Assembly (NCBI GenBank): GCA_003990745.1
Contig: RBNI01004168.1
Coordinates: 1-14,544 of the forward strand
Source of the DNA: Jimgerdemannia flammicorona
Taxonomy: Eukaryota; Mucoromycota; Endogonomycetes; Endogonales; Endogonaceae
Direction: 5' to 3'
Length of the DNA: 14,544 nucleotides
The translations under genes were made by a program, and so were the position numbers. This document shows, piece after piece, positions 1 to 8,945 of the stretch. The notes under the pieces are model-generated. The model did no database searches, was not told the DNA's origin, and worked only from the letters and a program-made list of their open reading frames with translations. Position 1 is the first letter of the stretch, and each line of letters begins with the position of its first letter.

Positions 1-71
1 TTTTTATAGTCACTTGAACTTCCCTTTATCACTGCAATCTACATTAATAATACAATATTACCCCCATCCCC

Positions 72-1529
72 TTACCCAATACCCCTTGGATCCCTCTCAT
101 CTCCCTCTACTCCTCTCTGTTGGAAGATGACCCAGTCACCCACCACCCAAACCCACCCTCTACTTTTCTGGCACATATACTTCACTAGTTCCTGCAACTA
201 CCCCCCCCAGGTCCCCACCCCCACCACCAGCTATTCAAAATGTCCAATAATAGCCATTCCCACCATGCTACCCTATCCCCAATCTCTATCTGCTGACCCT
301 CCTTGAATACATATAATTAATATCCAGTCAGCTCAACCCAAATCGCCAGAGCATAACCCAGGGTCAGCCATTCATCACCAATCCCCCTCACTAACCTGTG
401 GTAGAGCTCTCCCCATCTCCTCCCTTCCCCTCTTACCAGTGCTCACAGCCCTAACCTATCTGCAATATGGTGCCAAAAAACCCCCAGAATGTCACACTCA
501 CCAAGCCAATGTTCAGGCATTTGAATCACTCTCCCTTCCTTTCCAACATCCAAACACTCCTCACACTCAAACTGGCCATCTGCTACCAAGTGCCCAGACT
601 GAAAGTTCAGCATTACATTCCTTCTTAGAAACTGCCACCACATCATCTGCTTGCTCCAAGGCCAATGCCTATTCCAGTCCCACCCCTTGCTGATCCCCAC
701 TCTCTGCCATGCCATAGGCCACAGGTCCCCCCCTAAGCCCTGCAAGCACTACATGCTATCGCTAAGCCAAAAGTCCTCTACCAAGATACTACCTAACAGA
801 AGCCTGTCCCATCTCCACATCTGTGGTCCCCAATCTCCCTCACCTTTATCACCCTGCCATCGCAGATCAATTCTCTGGACACCATCTACCACTCCCCACT
901 AAAATCCCTTATATTACATCCTCTTGCTCCCATCCAGAGCCACCATAGCAAGCAGATCACCAGATGAACTGTGGGGGGAATACCAGGCCTTCCATACCCT
1001 TTACATGAGTGGTACCTACTCCTGTCCCCATAGCTTACTCACCCTCTTCAGCCACCATACTTGCAAGTAATGCAGGTATTTGGGGAAGTCCACCAAGCCC
1101 AGTCTGCTGCCATCTACAGGTAAAGTCAGCACCTCCCATCCTATCTGACTCTGCCACCCAGCCCAGATCCATGTCCTTGTCATCTTCAGGAGGCACCTAA
1201 CTACCCACACTGAGAAGTCTAGATGGTACCTCACATACCACAACTTCGGCAGCTAATACACATTCAGCACCATCACCCTTCCTGCCAAGGAAATGTGCCA
1301 ACTACCCCACCATAAGAGTATATCTCCCCATACTAAGAGTCACTGTTCCCACTAAGCATGAGGAAGGAGAGACCCATATACAGAGAAGTAGACCCCCAGA
1401 TAACGAACAGGCTCCCCTACTAGCACTACCATCCCAATCATATTACCACTAACTATTCCTCCACCCAACCCCATGGTCTCGCATTTGTACCAATTGAGCC
1501 TAGTACCTGAGCCCCTCTCATACCATTCC
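72..1529 (-). pseudogene. LINE A ORF2, 3' part: RT end, thumb and Cys/His motif
   Basis: Continuation of LINE A ORF2 beyond the solo LTR. The residues just after the junction (GTRLNWYKCETM, then VRYLGVYFSVYGS) match the same region of LINE 2 (GSKLNWHKYETM, VRYLGIYLSVYGS), so both parts belong to one gene. Further along is a C-X2-C-X14-H-X4-C motif (about 494-565) of the kind found at the C-terminus of LINE ORF2 proteins, shared residue for residue in spacing with LINE 2. The end is put at the TAA at 72-74, which matches the LINE 2 ending (I-G-stop) after a small indel; it is less certain than the rest. Several stop codons interrupt the frame. The last 71 bases toward position 1 are 3' UTR, with GATAAA (25-30) where LINE 2 has AATAAA. 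Confidence 0.8.
1525..1529. repeat. Left target-site duplication ATTCC
   Basis: ATTCC directly precedes the TGTAAG start of the solo LTR and is repeated directly after its CTTACA end. Five base pairs is the usual staggered cut of Ty3/Gypsy integrase. A perfect match means the solo LTR formed by recombination within one inserted element. Confidence 0.93.
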
Positions 1530-1549
1530 TGTAAGTGCACAACCTCCAA

Positions 1550-1612
1550 GCCACAGAAACCACACGTCATCCTCTGAACAAGCCACCGAAATCACATATG
1601 ATCTTCGAACAA
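1550..1612 (+). repeat. Imperfect tandem duplication in the LTR 5' part
   Basis: 1550-1581 (32 bp) and 1582-1612 (31 bp) are imperfect direct copies; both start GCCAC and end GAACAA. The other LTR, at 12978-13967, has a single copy, so the duplication is private to the solo LTR or was lost from the other. Confidence 0.8.
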
Positions 1613-1642
1613 ATCTGGAAATCACCTGCAAGATCATGAAGC

Positions 1643-1748
1643 TGAGTCAAACAGAAGTCACAGCATACAAAGCTGAGTCAATACCAAGTTATGGAACACA
1701 AGATTCACACAAACAGGATCTTACCAATCCAGAACAAATGTATATATA
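1643..1748 (+). promoter_or_regulatory. LTR promoter 1: two TGAGTCA sites and a TATA box
   Basis: TGAGTCA occurs at 1643-1649 and 1674-1680, 31 bp apart (about three helical turns), and TATATATA lies at 1741-1748. TGA(C/G)TCA is the established site of Gcn4/CPC-1 type bZIP factors of fungi. The first ATG downstream of the TATA box is the start of the LTR reading frame at 1818. All three elements and their spacing are kept in the second LTR. Promoter activity is inferred. Confidence 0.6.
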
Positions 1749-1817
1749 CCCAGCCCCAAGATACATCAAATCAGAGAACTAAAACAAATAACAACCACAA
1801 CTTCCAAACATACAAAC

Positions 1818-2915
1818 ATGACCACCGAGATCTACAACTGCATCCGTGCTGACATTTGGAATGCCATTGTCAACCGAGCCACACCCCCTCTGCCCCACAT
1901 GAATATCTACAGCCAAGCACCTCTCTACTTCGTGGAAGCCTGATGGAATGCCCAGAACATGCTTAACGAGGCCCACCAGATTGGACAAATCTCAAGCTAC
2001 TATCAGATCGGCCGCCTCCTAGAAGACATGGTGGAACACCACCATAATACAGATATTACCCAGATGTCTCAACACCAGAAACTCATTGCCCGCAAATACC
2101 GAGAACTCTTTTATGAGTATAGCACCTTTATTCCCCGCCTCTGAGTCACTACCAGTGAAATGGTTGCTACCCTGTCCTATGGCCAAATCGACGACATGAT
2201 ACAAGAACTCAACCACAAGTACCTTGAGTACGTTGAAACCACAGACAGAACCTTCCCGCACCCCGATGATCACATCCTGCAAATGCCCCAAGTTGGGTAT
2301 GCCATGAAGGACGTCTATGATATAATCAACTTTGACAAAGATGAAGCAGAAGACAATGATCCTTCCGACGACGACATGACCTCAAACCAAGGATCTCTTC
2401 CAACTCTGATCATACCACCAACCCTGCCGATGAACTTACAACAGTTTATAACCATATATGAGACTTATTGGGACAATGACCACTGGTATGAATACCAACC
2501 TGCATTCACCCCTGATTACTTCAACTACAATGAAGAGACCAGAGAACACAACCTGTACCTTCAGACAACCCTCGAGATTGAACCAACCACTCCACCACAT
2601 GAGTACGAATAACATGAACCACAGCCACTAGCATACTACAACCCTGCAACTCATAGTGCTGTAACCTACAGAAGGTATGCAGACAGTGAATCTGATGGAA
2701 GTGAAAATGATGCACCACTTCTTCGTCTACCAACACCTTATCCAGCACATGAGACAGATGATGCTATCCTATGGGATGGAGATGAAGTTCCAATGTATTA
2801 TTACCTCAGCGAATAAGGAGAAGTAATCCGTGAACCACTCTTCCTAGATGACTACTTCTTCAGAGATGATGCAATTGATGGTGATGTCATTGAAGACTAC
2901 CCAGACAGCACCTAA
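1818..2915 (+). pseudogene. LTR-internal protein-coding frame, about 365 codons, function unknown
   Basis: A single frame from ATG 1818 to TAA 2913-2915 lies wholly inside the LTR. It starts about 70 bp after a TATA box with no earlier ATG in the leader. Four in-frame stops interrupt it: TGA 1941-1943, TGA 2142-2144, TAA 2610-2612 and TAA 2814-2816. The first is CGA (Arg) in the other LTR copy; the second is present in both. No frameshift is seen over 1.1 kb. The N-terminal third (IRADIWNAIVNRATPP, QISSYYQI, RELFYEYSTF) looks globular; the C-terminal half is rich in Asp, Glu, Tyr and Pro. I see no signal peptide, membrane segment, zinc finger or catalytic motif, and do not recognise the family. 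It does not resemble Gag, protease, RT or integrase. It could be a captured gene in U3 or an accessory protein. Likely inactive in this copy. Confidence 0.65.
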
Positions 2916-2978
2916 ACCTATAAATAGATTAGCAGTCATAGTATAGTTAGATTAGCCTTGTATGATGTGACTGTGAAC

Positions 2979-3112
2979 TGACTCAGCAGTCAGATGATCT
3001 CTTAACATATCAGATCACACTTATACTACATGACTGCATTCCGACTCAGCAAAGCACTTAGTGCTACACCCATATTTAGCATAGTCCAGATAACCCCTCA
3101 CTAGTATAAATA
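2979..3112 (+). promoter_or_regulatory. LTR promoter 2: TGACTCA, CGACTCA and TATAAATA
   Basis: TGACTCA at 2979-2985, a one-mismatch CGACTCA at 3042-3048 and TATAAATA at 3105-3112 repeat the plan of promoter 1, with the last bZIP-like site about 60 bp before the TATA box in both. It follows the end of the LTR reading frame and precedes an AATAAA, so it is the best candidate for the promoter of the retroelement genome. It is absent from the short LTR at 12978-13967. Confidence 0.55.
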
Positions 3113-3223
3113 CCCCCTCCCCCAGACCTCAGAATCTCAGACTCAAACACACAAGAACATTCCTGAATACTTCCCGATATCCCCCACACAACTACTCCTA
3201 GTATAGCAATATCATGAATAGAG

Positions 3224-3229
3224 AATAAA
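3224..3229 (+). terminator. AATAAA polyadenylation signal in the LTR
   Basis: AATAAA lies about 110 bp after TATAAATA, the expected arrangement for an R region that starts after the TATA box and ends just past the poly(A) signal. It could also serve transcripts from promoter 1. Missing from the short LTR. Confidence 0.5.
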
Positions 3230-3312
3230 TCTATTTAATAACCCACAAAACACTCTTAAGTAAATCCGCTCCCTGTTAGGTCTCACTCCTAACTCCATCA
3301 CGAAATTTCTTA

Positions 3313-3342
3313 ATTGGATATTGTCTGCAGCAATACACCAAT
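3313..3342. other. Imperfect inverted repeat at the LTR deletion point
   Basis: ATTGG-A-TATTG (3313-3323) pairs with CAATA-CA-CCAAT (3331-3342) around a TCTGCAG centre. The right end of the segment missing from the other LTR is at 3340/3341, inside the right arm. Confidence 0.55.
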
Positions 3343-3362
3343 TCAACTAAGCTGGCCTTAGT

Positions 3363-3550
3363 TTCTTGAACTTCCTGAAATATGGAAAATCCTGAACATC
3401 CAGAACTAGTCCGAGAAAGGACTTTGGTTGAGACGTCAACCCGATCTTGAAATCAATAAGCGTAGAGGACGTACTCCATACGAAATTGATCTTGACTATA
3501 AGAAAACGGTCTTCCAGAATATCTAGAACTTCCAGAAAACCCTTCCAGAA
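3363..3550. promoter_or_regulatory. Cluster of TTCnnGAA palindromes (heat-shock-element-like)
   Basis: Five perfect TTCnnGAA palindromes lie at 3363-3370, 3372-3379, 3512-3519, 3530-3537 and 3543-3550, with degenerate ones between. Two inverted nGAAn units form the core of the heat-shock factor site. The other LTR also has five perfect units (13015-13022, 13028-13035, 13046-13053, 13186-13193, 13195-13202). The spacing between units is not the regular 5-bp phase of a classical element, so factor binding is uncertain; part of the repetition may reflect a reading frame that overlaps it. Confidence 0.4.
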
Positions 3551-3587
3551 CTACATAACGGTTACCCTAAAAAGCAACCCTCTTACA
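3431..3587 (+). pseudogene. Second conserved reading frame running to the LTR 3' end
   Basis: From 3431 a frame reading RRQPDLEI, RTPYEIDLD, FQNI, NFQKTLPEL, NGYPKKQPSY runs into the last base of the LTR. It has one stop, TAG at 3524-3526, which is CAG in the short LTR, where the frame is open. An upstream TAG shortly before 3431 is present in both. In a full-length element the frame would continue from the 5' LTR into the internal region, so it may be the start of Gag or of a leader peptide. That would be unusual because the primer binding site normally follows the LTR. It could also be chance opening over the TTCCAGAA repeats. Confidence 0.35.
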
Positions 3588-3592
3588 ATTCC
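3588..3592. repeat. Right target-site duplication ATTCC
   Basis: Second copy of ATTCC, after the solo LTR. The LINE A reverse transcriptase frame continues from here toward the FADD box at 3646-3657. Confidence 0.93.
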
Positions 3593-5710
3593 ACAGTCCA
3601 CCATAATTCTTCCACATCTGCCAATGAACCCAATCCAACTACCATATCATCTGCAAAGGCCCCCACCTTCCAATTAATCCCTTGAATGTCCAAACCCCCA
3701 ATTTGATGCCTGATCCTATCCAATAGGGGCTCCAAAGAAAGGGCATACAAGATGGGTGACTAAGGATCCCCCTGTGGCACCCCATGGCCCAGAGGAAAGG
3801 TGATCCCCCTGTATCCATTGACCACCAAGGCAGCCTGACTGTCCTCCAAAAGACTGATTAATGACTCTTGGAATCCTGGTGGAACACCCACCCACTTCAG
3901 CACCCCTTCTAGCCAGGTCCTCCACACTCTATCATATGCCTTCTTCTGATCCTGAAACACCAGTCAGCCATCAACTCCAGCAGCCTGAGCCCCTTCTAGC
4001 ACTCCATGGACTCAGGCCATCCCATCTCAAATCAACCAACCACCAACAAAACCTCTCTGCTCAACTCCCAGCACTTGCTGAGTGATCCCCTGCAGCCTAG
4101 TCACCAAGACCTTCATAACCAGTTTGCAGTCCATATCAAGGAGCATGATCAGATGCCAGTTCTTCCAATCTTCCCTTCTCCTCTTATCCTTAAAGAGCAA
4201 AGAGACCAGCCCTAGATGCTGGCCCCCCATCCAAGTTCCAGACTAAAGAACCTCATCACACATCCCAGTCAACTCCTCCAACACTACCTCCACCCTGGCC
4301 ATCTTTTTCCAAAAATCTCAGAGAAGTCCATCCTCTCCCAGTGCCATCTCCTTGCTTGTTGAAGCCAGGACCTTGCACACCTCTTCCCTGCTCACTCGGT
4401 CCTACAGAGCCCCCAACCCCATCACTGGGTTCAGATACCAACCCTCCAACTGCCATTCAACATCCAAGGTATCTCCACCCCCATCATCCTCACTCCATAA
4501 GCCTCCCTAGTGGGACCTTAGCAATCCCAGAATTGCTGGAGTCTCCACCACTATCTCTCCATCCTCATTCAAGACACCATCCCACCACTGCTTAGTTCTC
4601 TGCACTTGTAACATCTGTGATAAAAACCACATGGGCTGCTCCCCTTCCTCCAACCCATGCCACCCCAACCTTGCCACCAACCCCTTCAATTTATCCTCTT
4701 CCTCCAATCATAGCACCTCCTTAAGTTCCCTAACTTCCTTCTGAATCCTTATAATGCACTAGTCTACCACCTCTCTATCTTCTAGCACTCCTGGCCATCT
4801 CTCCAGGAATATCCCCAGCCAGCACACTCTCTGCTGCCACTGAGCACTCCTCCCTTTCTCTGCCTTCCTCCAATATCCCTGAGCACTCAATTTCAGCCTT
4901 CTCCAATGATCATCTATTGCTAGGCCCTGTTCCCACCATTGACCACTTTTTCCAACAACTTCTGTCTCCCAGTCAGCCCATAAATCGCTATCCTCCAACA
5001 AGGAGGAATTGAGCTGCCAATGTCCAGGCCCATCCCCACTTCCTCTGAACCACCCCCCCCTAAGCAGACCCCAGTGATCAGACCATGGGCACCACACCAC
5101 CTCCAGTGCATCCCAGATATCCACTCCCCAGCATTCTGCTATTAGTATTCAGTCAATTCTAGAACCCAGCCCAGCCACCCAGTGAGTATAAATTTGATGA
5201 CTCTTCCAGAACTATCTCCCCAAGTCCACCAGAGCACTCAACCTCTCCATCTCCATCCAACCATCCAATCTGCCACTCCGGCTCTTCATCTCTCTCCCAC
5301 CATTGGTCCAGTTCAATACATTATCCCTTACTATATTGAAATCCCCCCCCAGGTAATTGATTTTAGCCTCAACCATTATACCAGCCTCTTGCAATTTCCT
5401 GATCCAGTTCATCCTCTACCAGGCAATAACATGACCCAACCATCAGAGGGCTCCAACCAGGTCTCTTCCACACCCCCCACACCAACTGACTCCCCCAATG
5501 TCCTATATCCCAAATGTCCCCCATCTCCTTCTGCAGCAAGATATCCATCTGCCCAAACCACACTACCACTCCCCCCCACTCCCTAGTCTAATCCTGAAAG
5601 TCCAATTCTGTCTCATAGTGTATATCCTGCAATAAAAAGAGATCCACATCCAGCTCCTTGAGCCAACCAAAGATGAACCTCTGCTGAGCCACCCCCCATA
5701 ACCCATTCAT
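3588..5710 (-). pseudogene. LINE A ORF2, 5' part: endonuclease and reverse transcriptase
   Basis: Would encode the endonuclease/reverse transcriptase that nicks the target and copies the element RNA. I chose the ATG at 5710 because it lies in the first endonuclease strand (S-L-N-M-N-G); an in-frame TGA lies shortly upstream. Endonuclease motifs in order: NMNG, QDIH (5618-5632), GGDFN (5335-5349), SRID just before a TGA at 5149-5151, and SDHW (5071-5082). The reverse transcriptase follows, with EDGLLWDFW, KAYDRV, GVPQGDP and the FADD box at 3646-3657. A frameshift near 5410 separates the first part of the endonuclease from the GGDFN part; below it the frame is constant apart from stop codons. 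At 3588 the frame is cut by the solo LTR and resumes in phase at 1529 when the LTR and one ATTCC copy are removed. Not functional as it stands. Confidence 0.85.
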
Positions 5711-5778
5711 GTTCAAAGAGAATATTCTAGTTACATATACTGTTCATATTGAATAGTGTTTGAATGTTATAACTCAGC

Positions 5779-7706
5779 CTAGTATTCCATACTCATCCTA
5801 TCCCCAGCCAGATCCAATTGCCGCTCTGCTTCCAAGTCCCCCTCTGCTTCAGCCTGAGCATCCAAAGCCTCCAAGATTTCCTGGCATTCCACTCCATCCA
5901 CCACTTCCATCTCTGCCCAATAGTCTGTACAGACCACTCTCCACTTTTCCAATCTCTTCCTTATTCCCCACAAGTAAGCCTCCCTGTTATTCACAATCTC
6001 CTGGAGTTCCTCCTCCCTCTAGTCATCAACCTGATATTCAACTGATTCCAATAGTACTACCAGGATCTCATTCCTAACCTTCCATGGCACCTCCTCCCTG
6101 TGAAGGATTTTCTCCCAATGCTGTTCCTCCATAACCTGGAAGTCCTCTCCCCCTAGCTTCTCAGCTGACACCCCTTCCAAAGTCTTTCACAGCCACTTCT
6201 CCTCATCCACTGCCTCTGCTATACCCTGCATGACCTGACCATCTCCCACCCCTAGGTCCACCAGAGTGCTCCTCCTCACCAACTCATCCCACTCCTCATC
6301 CAGGATATCCAGTAACTCCTCCTCACCCTCTGCCCCCCCTGGGACACTATACTGAGGTTGAACTCTATCACTCATCTCTGCATCTGCCTCCACTCCACCC
6401 TGCTCCTCCTCTCTTAGTCTATCCTGGGCTCCACCTTGGGCCATCACACTTCCCCCTGCCCAGTCACTCACATGTGATCCTGCTCTCCCATCCCCTGTGC
6501 CACTGTCAGCCCCACCACTCTCCAACTTCACCATCAGCTCCTTCTGGATTCTCCTCCCTTGCATCTTCTCCCAGGTCACCTTGTCCACCCTGGTCCTCTT
6601 CCCCTCAACTACCTCTACCACTGTCTTCACGACATACTCCTGCTAAGCCAATCTTCTCCTCTCAACCACCCCCTCCAGGTCCTCAAGAGACTTGAGCAAA
6701 TCTTCCTCCTCTTCCAGAGTCCCCTTCACTTGCGTGACCTTGCACTCTACCAGTCCCCACTTCAGAGTCGCCAGCCAATCCCTTATCTTTCCTGTATTCT
6801 TCTTTCCAGCCAGCCTCACCCGAACATCAATGTCACCAGTCCTGAGCTCTGTTCCTTTCCAGACCTTGAACCTGACATCTACAATCTCCCTATACACCTT
6901 GACTGCCCCCACAATCAACTCCCTGGCCCTCTCCCTTGACACTGTAGGAAAATCCAATACTGTCAACTGTACCACTTGGGGGTCCCAGTGCATACACCTG
7001 GCCATAGGAACCACAACTCTGCCCACTGTCACCCCCTTCTCCATGGTAGCCAACAATGCTTCCTCTTCCTCAAATCCCACCTTGACCACTTCTTTGTCCT
7101 TCAAAAACTTCACTGACACTGCCCCCTTCGCCTCCTGCACCACCAGCCTCAAAATCATCCTTGCAGTCACCACCAAGCCTCTGAAGCACATCATGATGGT
7201 GAATTCTGACCTTGATTTCTTGAGTAATAGTGCCAACACTATGCCCATCACTCCATCTGCCAGGTCCCCAGGCCTTGTGCCCACTCTCTTTCCCAATCCA
7301 TCAACTGCTATCACATCTGGATTTTTTTCCTGATCCCCAGTCATGGCCCCATCAACAGTCACATCAACAGCCCCTACTCCCCCCCTCCCCTACCACCAGA
7401 TGCTCCCCTGGGCACTCCTCCCTGATCCCCAGCAGCGGCCGTCAATGCTGTCCCCAGGCCTAGCCAGCCATCCAGACCTGAAGCCATCTTCTCCATCTTG
7501 ACCTTGTTAGCAAAGGTTGACCTCTCTTCTCCTCACTGCCTCAAGCTGCCCCTCCCTCCACCATCAATGCCTTGGCCAGCCATCAAGGCCCCTGGCATCC
7601 CCAAACCATCTCCTCTCCTCCCTACCTGTTGCCAGCCAAAGGCACCACTGCCCCCCTGGCCAGTACACTCACCAGATCGATCATTGCCATTCATGTTGAT
7701 AGTCAT
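5779..7706 (-). pseudogene. LINE A ORF1b, gag-like ORF1 protein
   Basis: The frame directly upstream of ORF2, in the position of the ORF1 nucleic-acid-binding protein of a LINE. The likely start is the ATG at 7706 (MTINMNGNDRSG), opening a glycine-rich N-terminus; an internal TGA follows, and a run of seven C at 7379-7385 coincides with a shift into the frame used from about 7362 to the TAG at 5779-5781. The middle part (about 7200-6780) carries a segment with MARCMHWD and FKVWKGTEL that is homologous to ORF1a. The C-terminal part is rich in Glu and Asp. I see no CCHC zinc knuckle. ORF2 starts 69 bases downstream. Assignment rests on position and on the duplicate rather than on a diagnostic motif. 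Confidence 0.65.
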
Positions 7707-8945
7707 CTGTCACCAAAAACATTGAGAAAGGTGTTGTCTGAGTCTTGTGTCACCCAAATGGTACTAGTGAAAGATGTCACCACCTTCTCCTCTTTCAAGC
7801 CCTGGAGTACAGTCTGCAGGTATTCACAGTTCTCTTTCTACCATCTCTTTCTCCTCCTATCTGTTGGAATTCAGATTCTGTTCTTAGCAAATACCTCTCA
7901 TCTCCTCTTTTACAAATCCTTCATAGCCTCTCTCCCCTCCAGAGCAAGTAGCAATTCCTCCTCCTTCTGCTTGAACCCCTTTCTTCTCCACACCTTGTAC
8001 TCTTAACCACCAACTTGGATCACCTCTGGCTAGTCCCTCTCTAGCCCCATGGCCTTCTTGCCCTCCAGCCTCACCATCACCTCACAGTTGTCATTTCTTA
8101 GTTTGATCTCTTCCCAGAACTTGAATTCAAAATCAACCATCTCACCAAAGCCCCCCAGTGTCTCTGCCACAATCCCCTTAGTCTTCTGTCTCTCCAGAGT
8201 CAGCAACCCTTCCACCACCTGATGTATAGCTTGTAGATCCCATTTCAGAGACCTTGCCATCCCAACCTTAATGTTCCTGATTATCAACTCTTTTTTCAGC
8301 ATCTTCACCATTGCTTCCTCCTCTACAAGGCCAATCTTTAATGTCTCTACTGATGGGGTAAACTTCATTAACTCTGCTCTCACAATCTCGTCATCCATAA
8401 GCAATAGCACTTCTCTCACAGACATGCCCAGCTCTATGAAGTTCACCAAAATCACTCACATCAATACTAACTTGTAGAAAAAAGGGCATACCAATAGTTC
8501 ACCAGAACCAGCTACCATAGTTGCCTTCTCCTTACTTCTAGATACTCCAGTAGTCACTCCTCTAGCTCTACCAAGCCCACCAGCCACCCCTCCTCCAGCC
8601 ACCAGACCAGTCTCAGGAATATCAGTCCCAGTTATCATACTACCAAACCTCTGTCTCCTGTCCATCACCTAACCTGTCACTTGAACTGTCATCTGACTCC
8701 CACTCCTGTTAATACTATACCTCCCCTGCTCTACCACCTGGAGCCTAGCCACTACCCTCCTACTCCCAACCACAGTATTCTAACCTTTGATACCAGCAGA
8801 TCTCCCCTAACTACCAGTTCCTACAGCTGTGCCATCTGCTCTAGTTGCTACCTGCTATAGTTGCTACTATATAGCTCTTGTAGAGGTCCAGGCCTAGCTT
8901 CCTCCTCTTTAGATACTCAGAGCCAGATGAACTTTGACTTGCCAT
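7703..8945 (-). pseudogene. ORF1a, divergent second copy of the ORF1-like domain
   Basis: A decayed minus-strand frame that reads coherently from about 8779 to a TGA at 7703-7705, interrupted by roughly ten stops. Its core (about 8380-8030) aligns by eye with the middle of ORF1b: KIGLVEEEAMVKML against KVGFEEEEALLATM, MARSLKWD against MARCMHWD, FKFWEEIKL against FKVWKGTEL, and MVRLEGKK against RVRLAGKK. A possible true start is the ATG at 8945 (MASQSSSGSEYLKRRK), in another frame, which would need one frameshift. The terminal TGA overlaps the ORF1b ATG as ATGA. It is either an extra 5' ORF of LINE A or the remnant of a related older LINE into which LINE A inserted. Shared pyrimidine-rich + strand composition slightly favours one element. 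Confidence 0.6.

Larger units (their letters stand above)
1530..3587 (+). repeat. Solo LTR of a Ty3/Gypsy chromovirus, 2058 bp, long form
   Basis: Starts TGTAAG and ends CTTACA, a perfect 6-bp terminal inverted repeat of the TG...CA type, and is flanked by ATTCC on both sides (1525-1529, 3588-3592). The interrupted LINE coding sequence rejoins in phase when it and one ATTCC are removed. The same sequence, minus 1.04 kb, is the LTR at 12978-13967, where it directly follows a polypurine tract and the integrase end of a chromovirus; this proves it is an LTR and not a DNA transposon. No internal region and no second LTR are present, so it is a solo LTR, the usual product of recombination between two LTRs. 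At about 2 kb it is long for this class and it carries coding sequence. Confidence 0.93.

Noticed and set aside
2019..2291. 90-codon minus-strand frame conserved at 13238-13537 in the other LTR
   Set aside because: It is the antisense shadow of the LTR reading frame; conservation follows from the sense frame, which has the promoter and leader.
2304..3340. A separate insertion inside the solo LTR
   Set aside because: No target duplication or terminal repeats at its edges, and the LTR reading frame passes smoothly across the left edge; a deletion in the other copy is simpler.
1530..3587. DNA transposon with short inverted ends (TGTAAG/CTTACA) and a 5-bp duplication carrying a gene
   Set aside because: The homologous sequence at 12978-13967 follows a polypurine tract and a chromovirus integrase end, so it is an LTR; TG...CA ends fit this.
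5341..5353. Homopolymer C run as a frameshift signal in the LINE A endonuclease
   Set aside because: The run encodes the conserved GGDFN in phase; the actual shift is upstream near 5410, so no programmed event is needed.
6692..7333. 213-codon + strand open frame rich in Ser and Thr
   Set aside because: It is antisense to ORF1b; the purine-rich sense strand removes stops from the opposite strand. No domain is visible.
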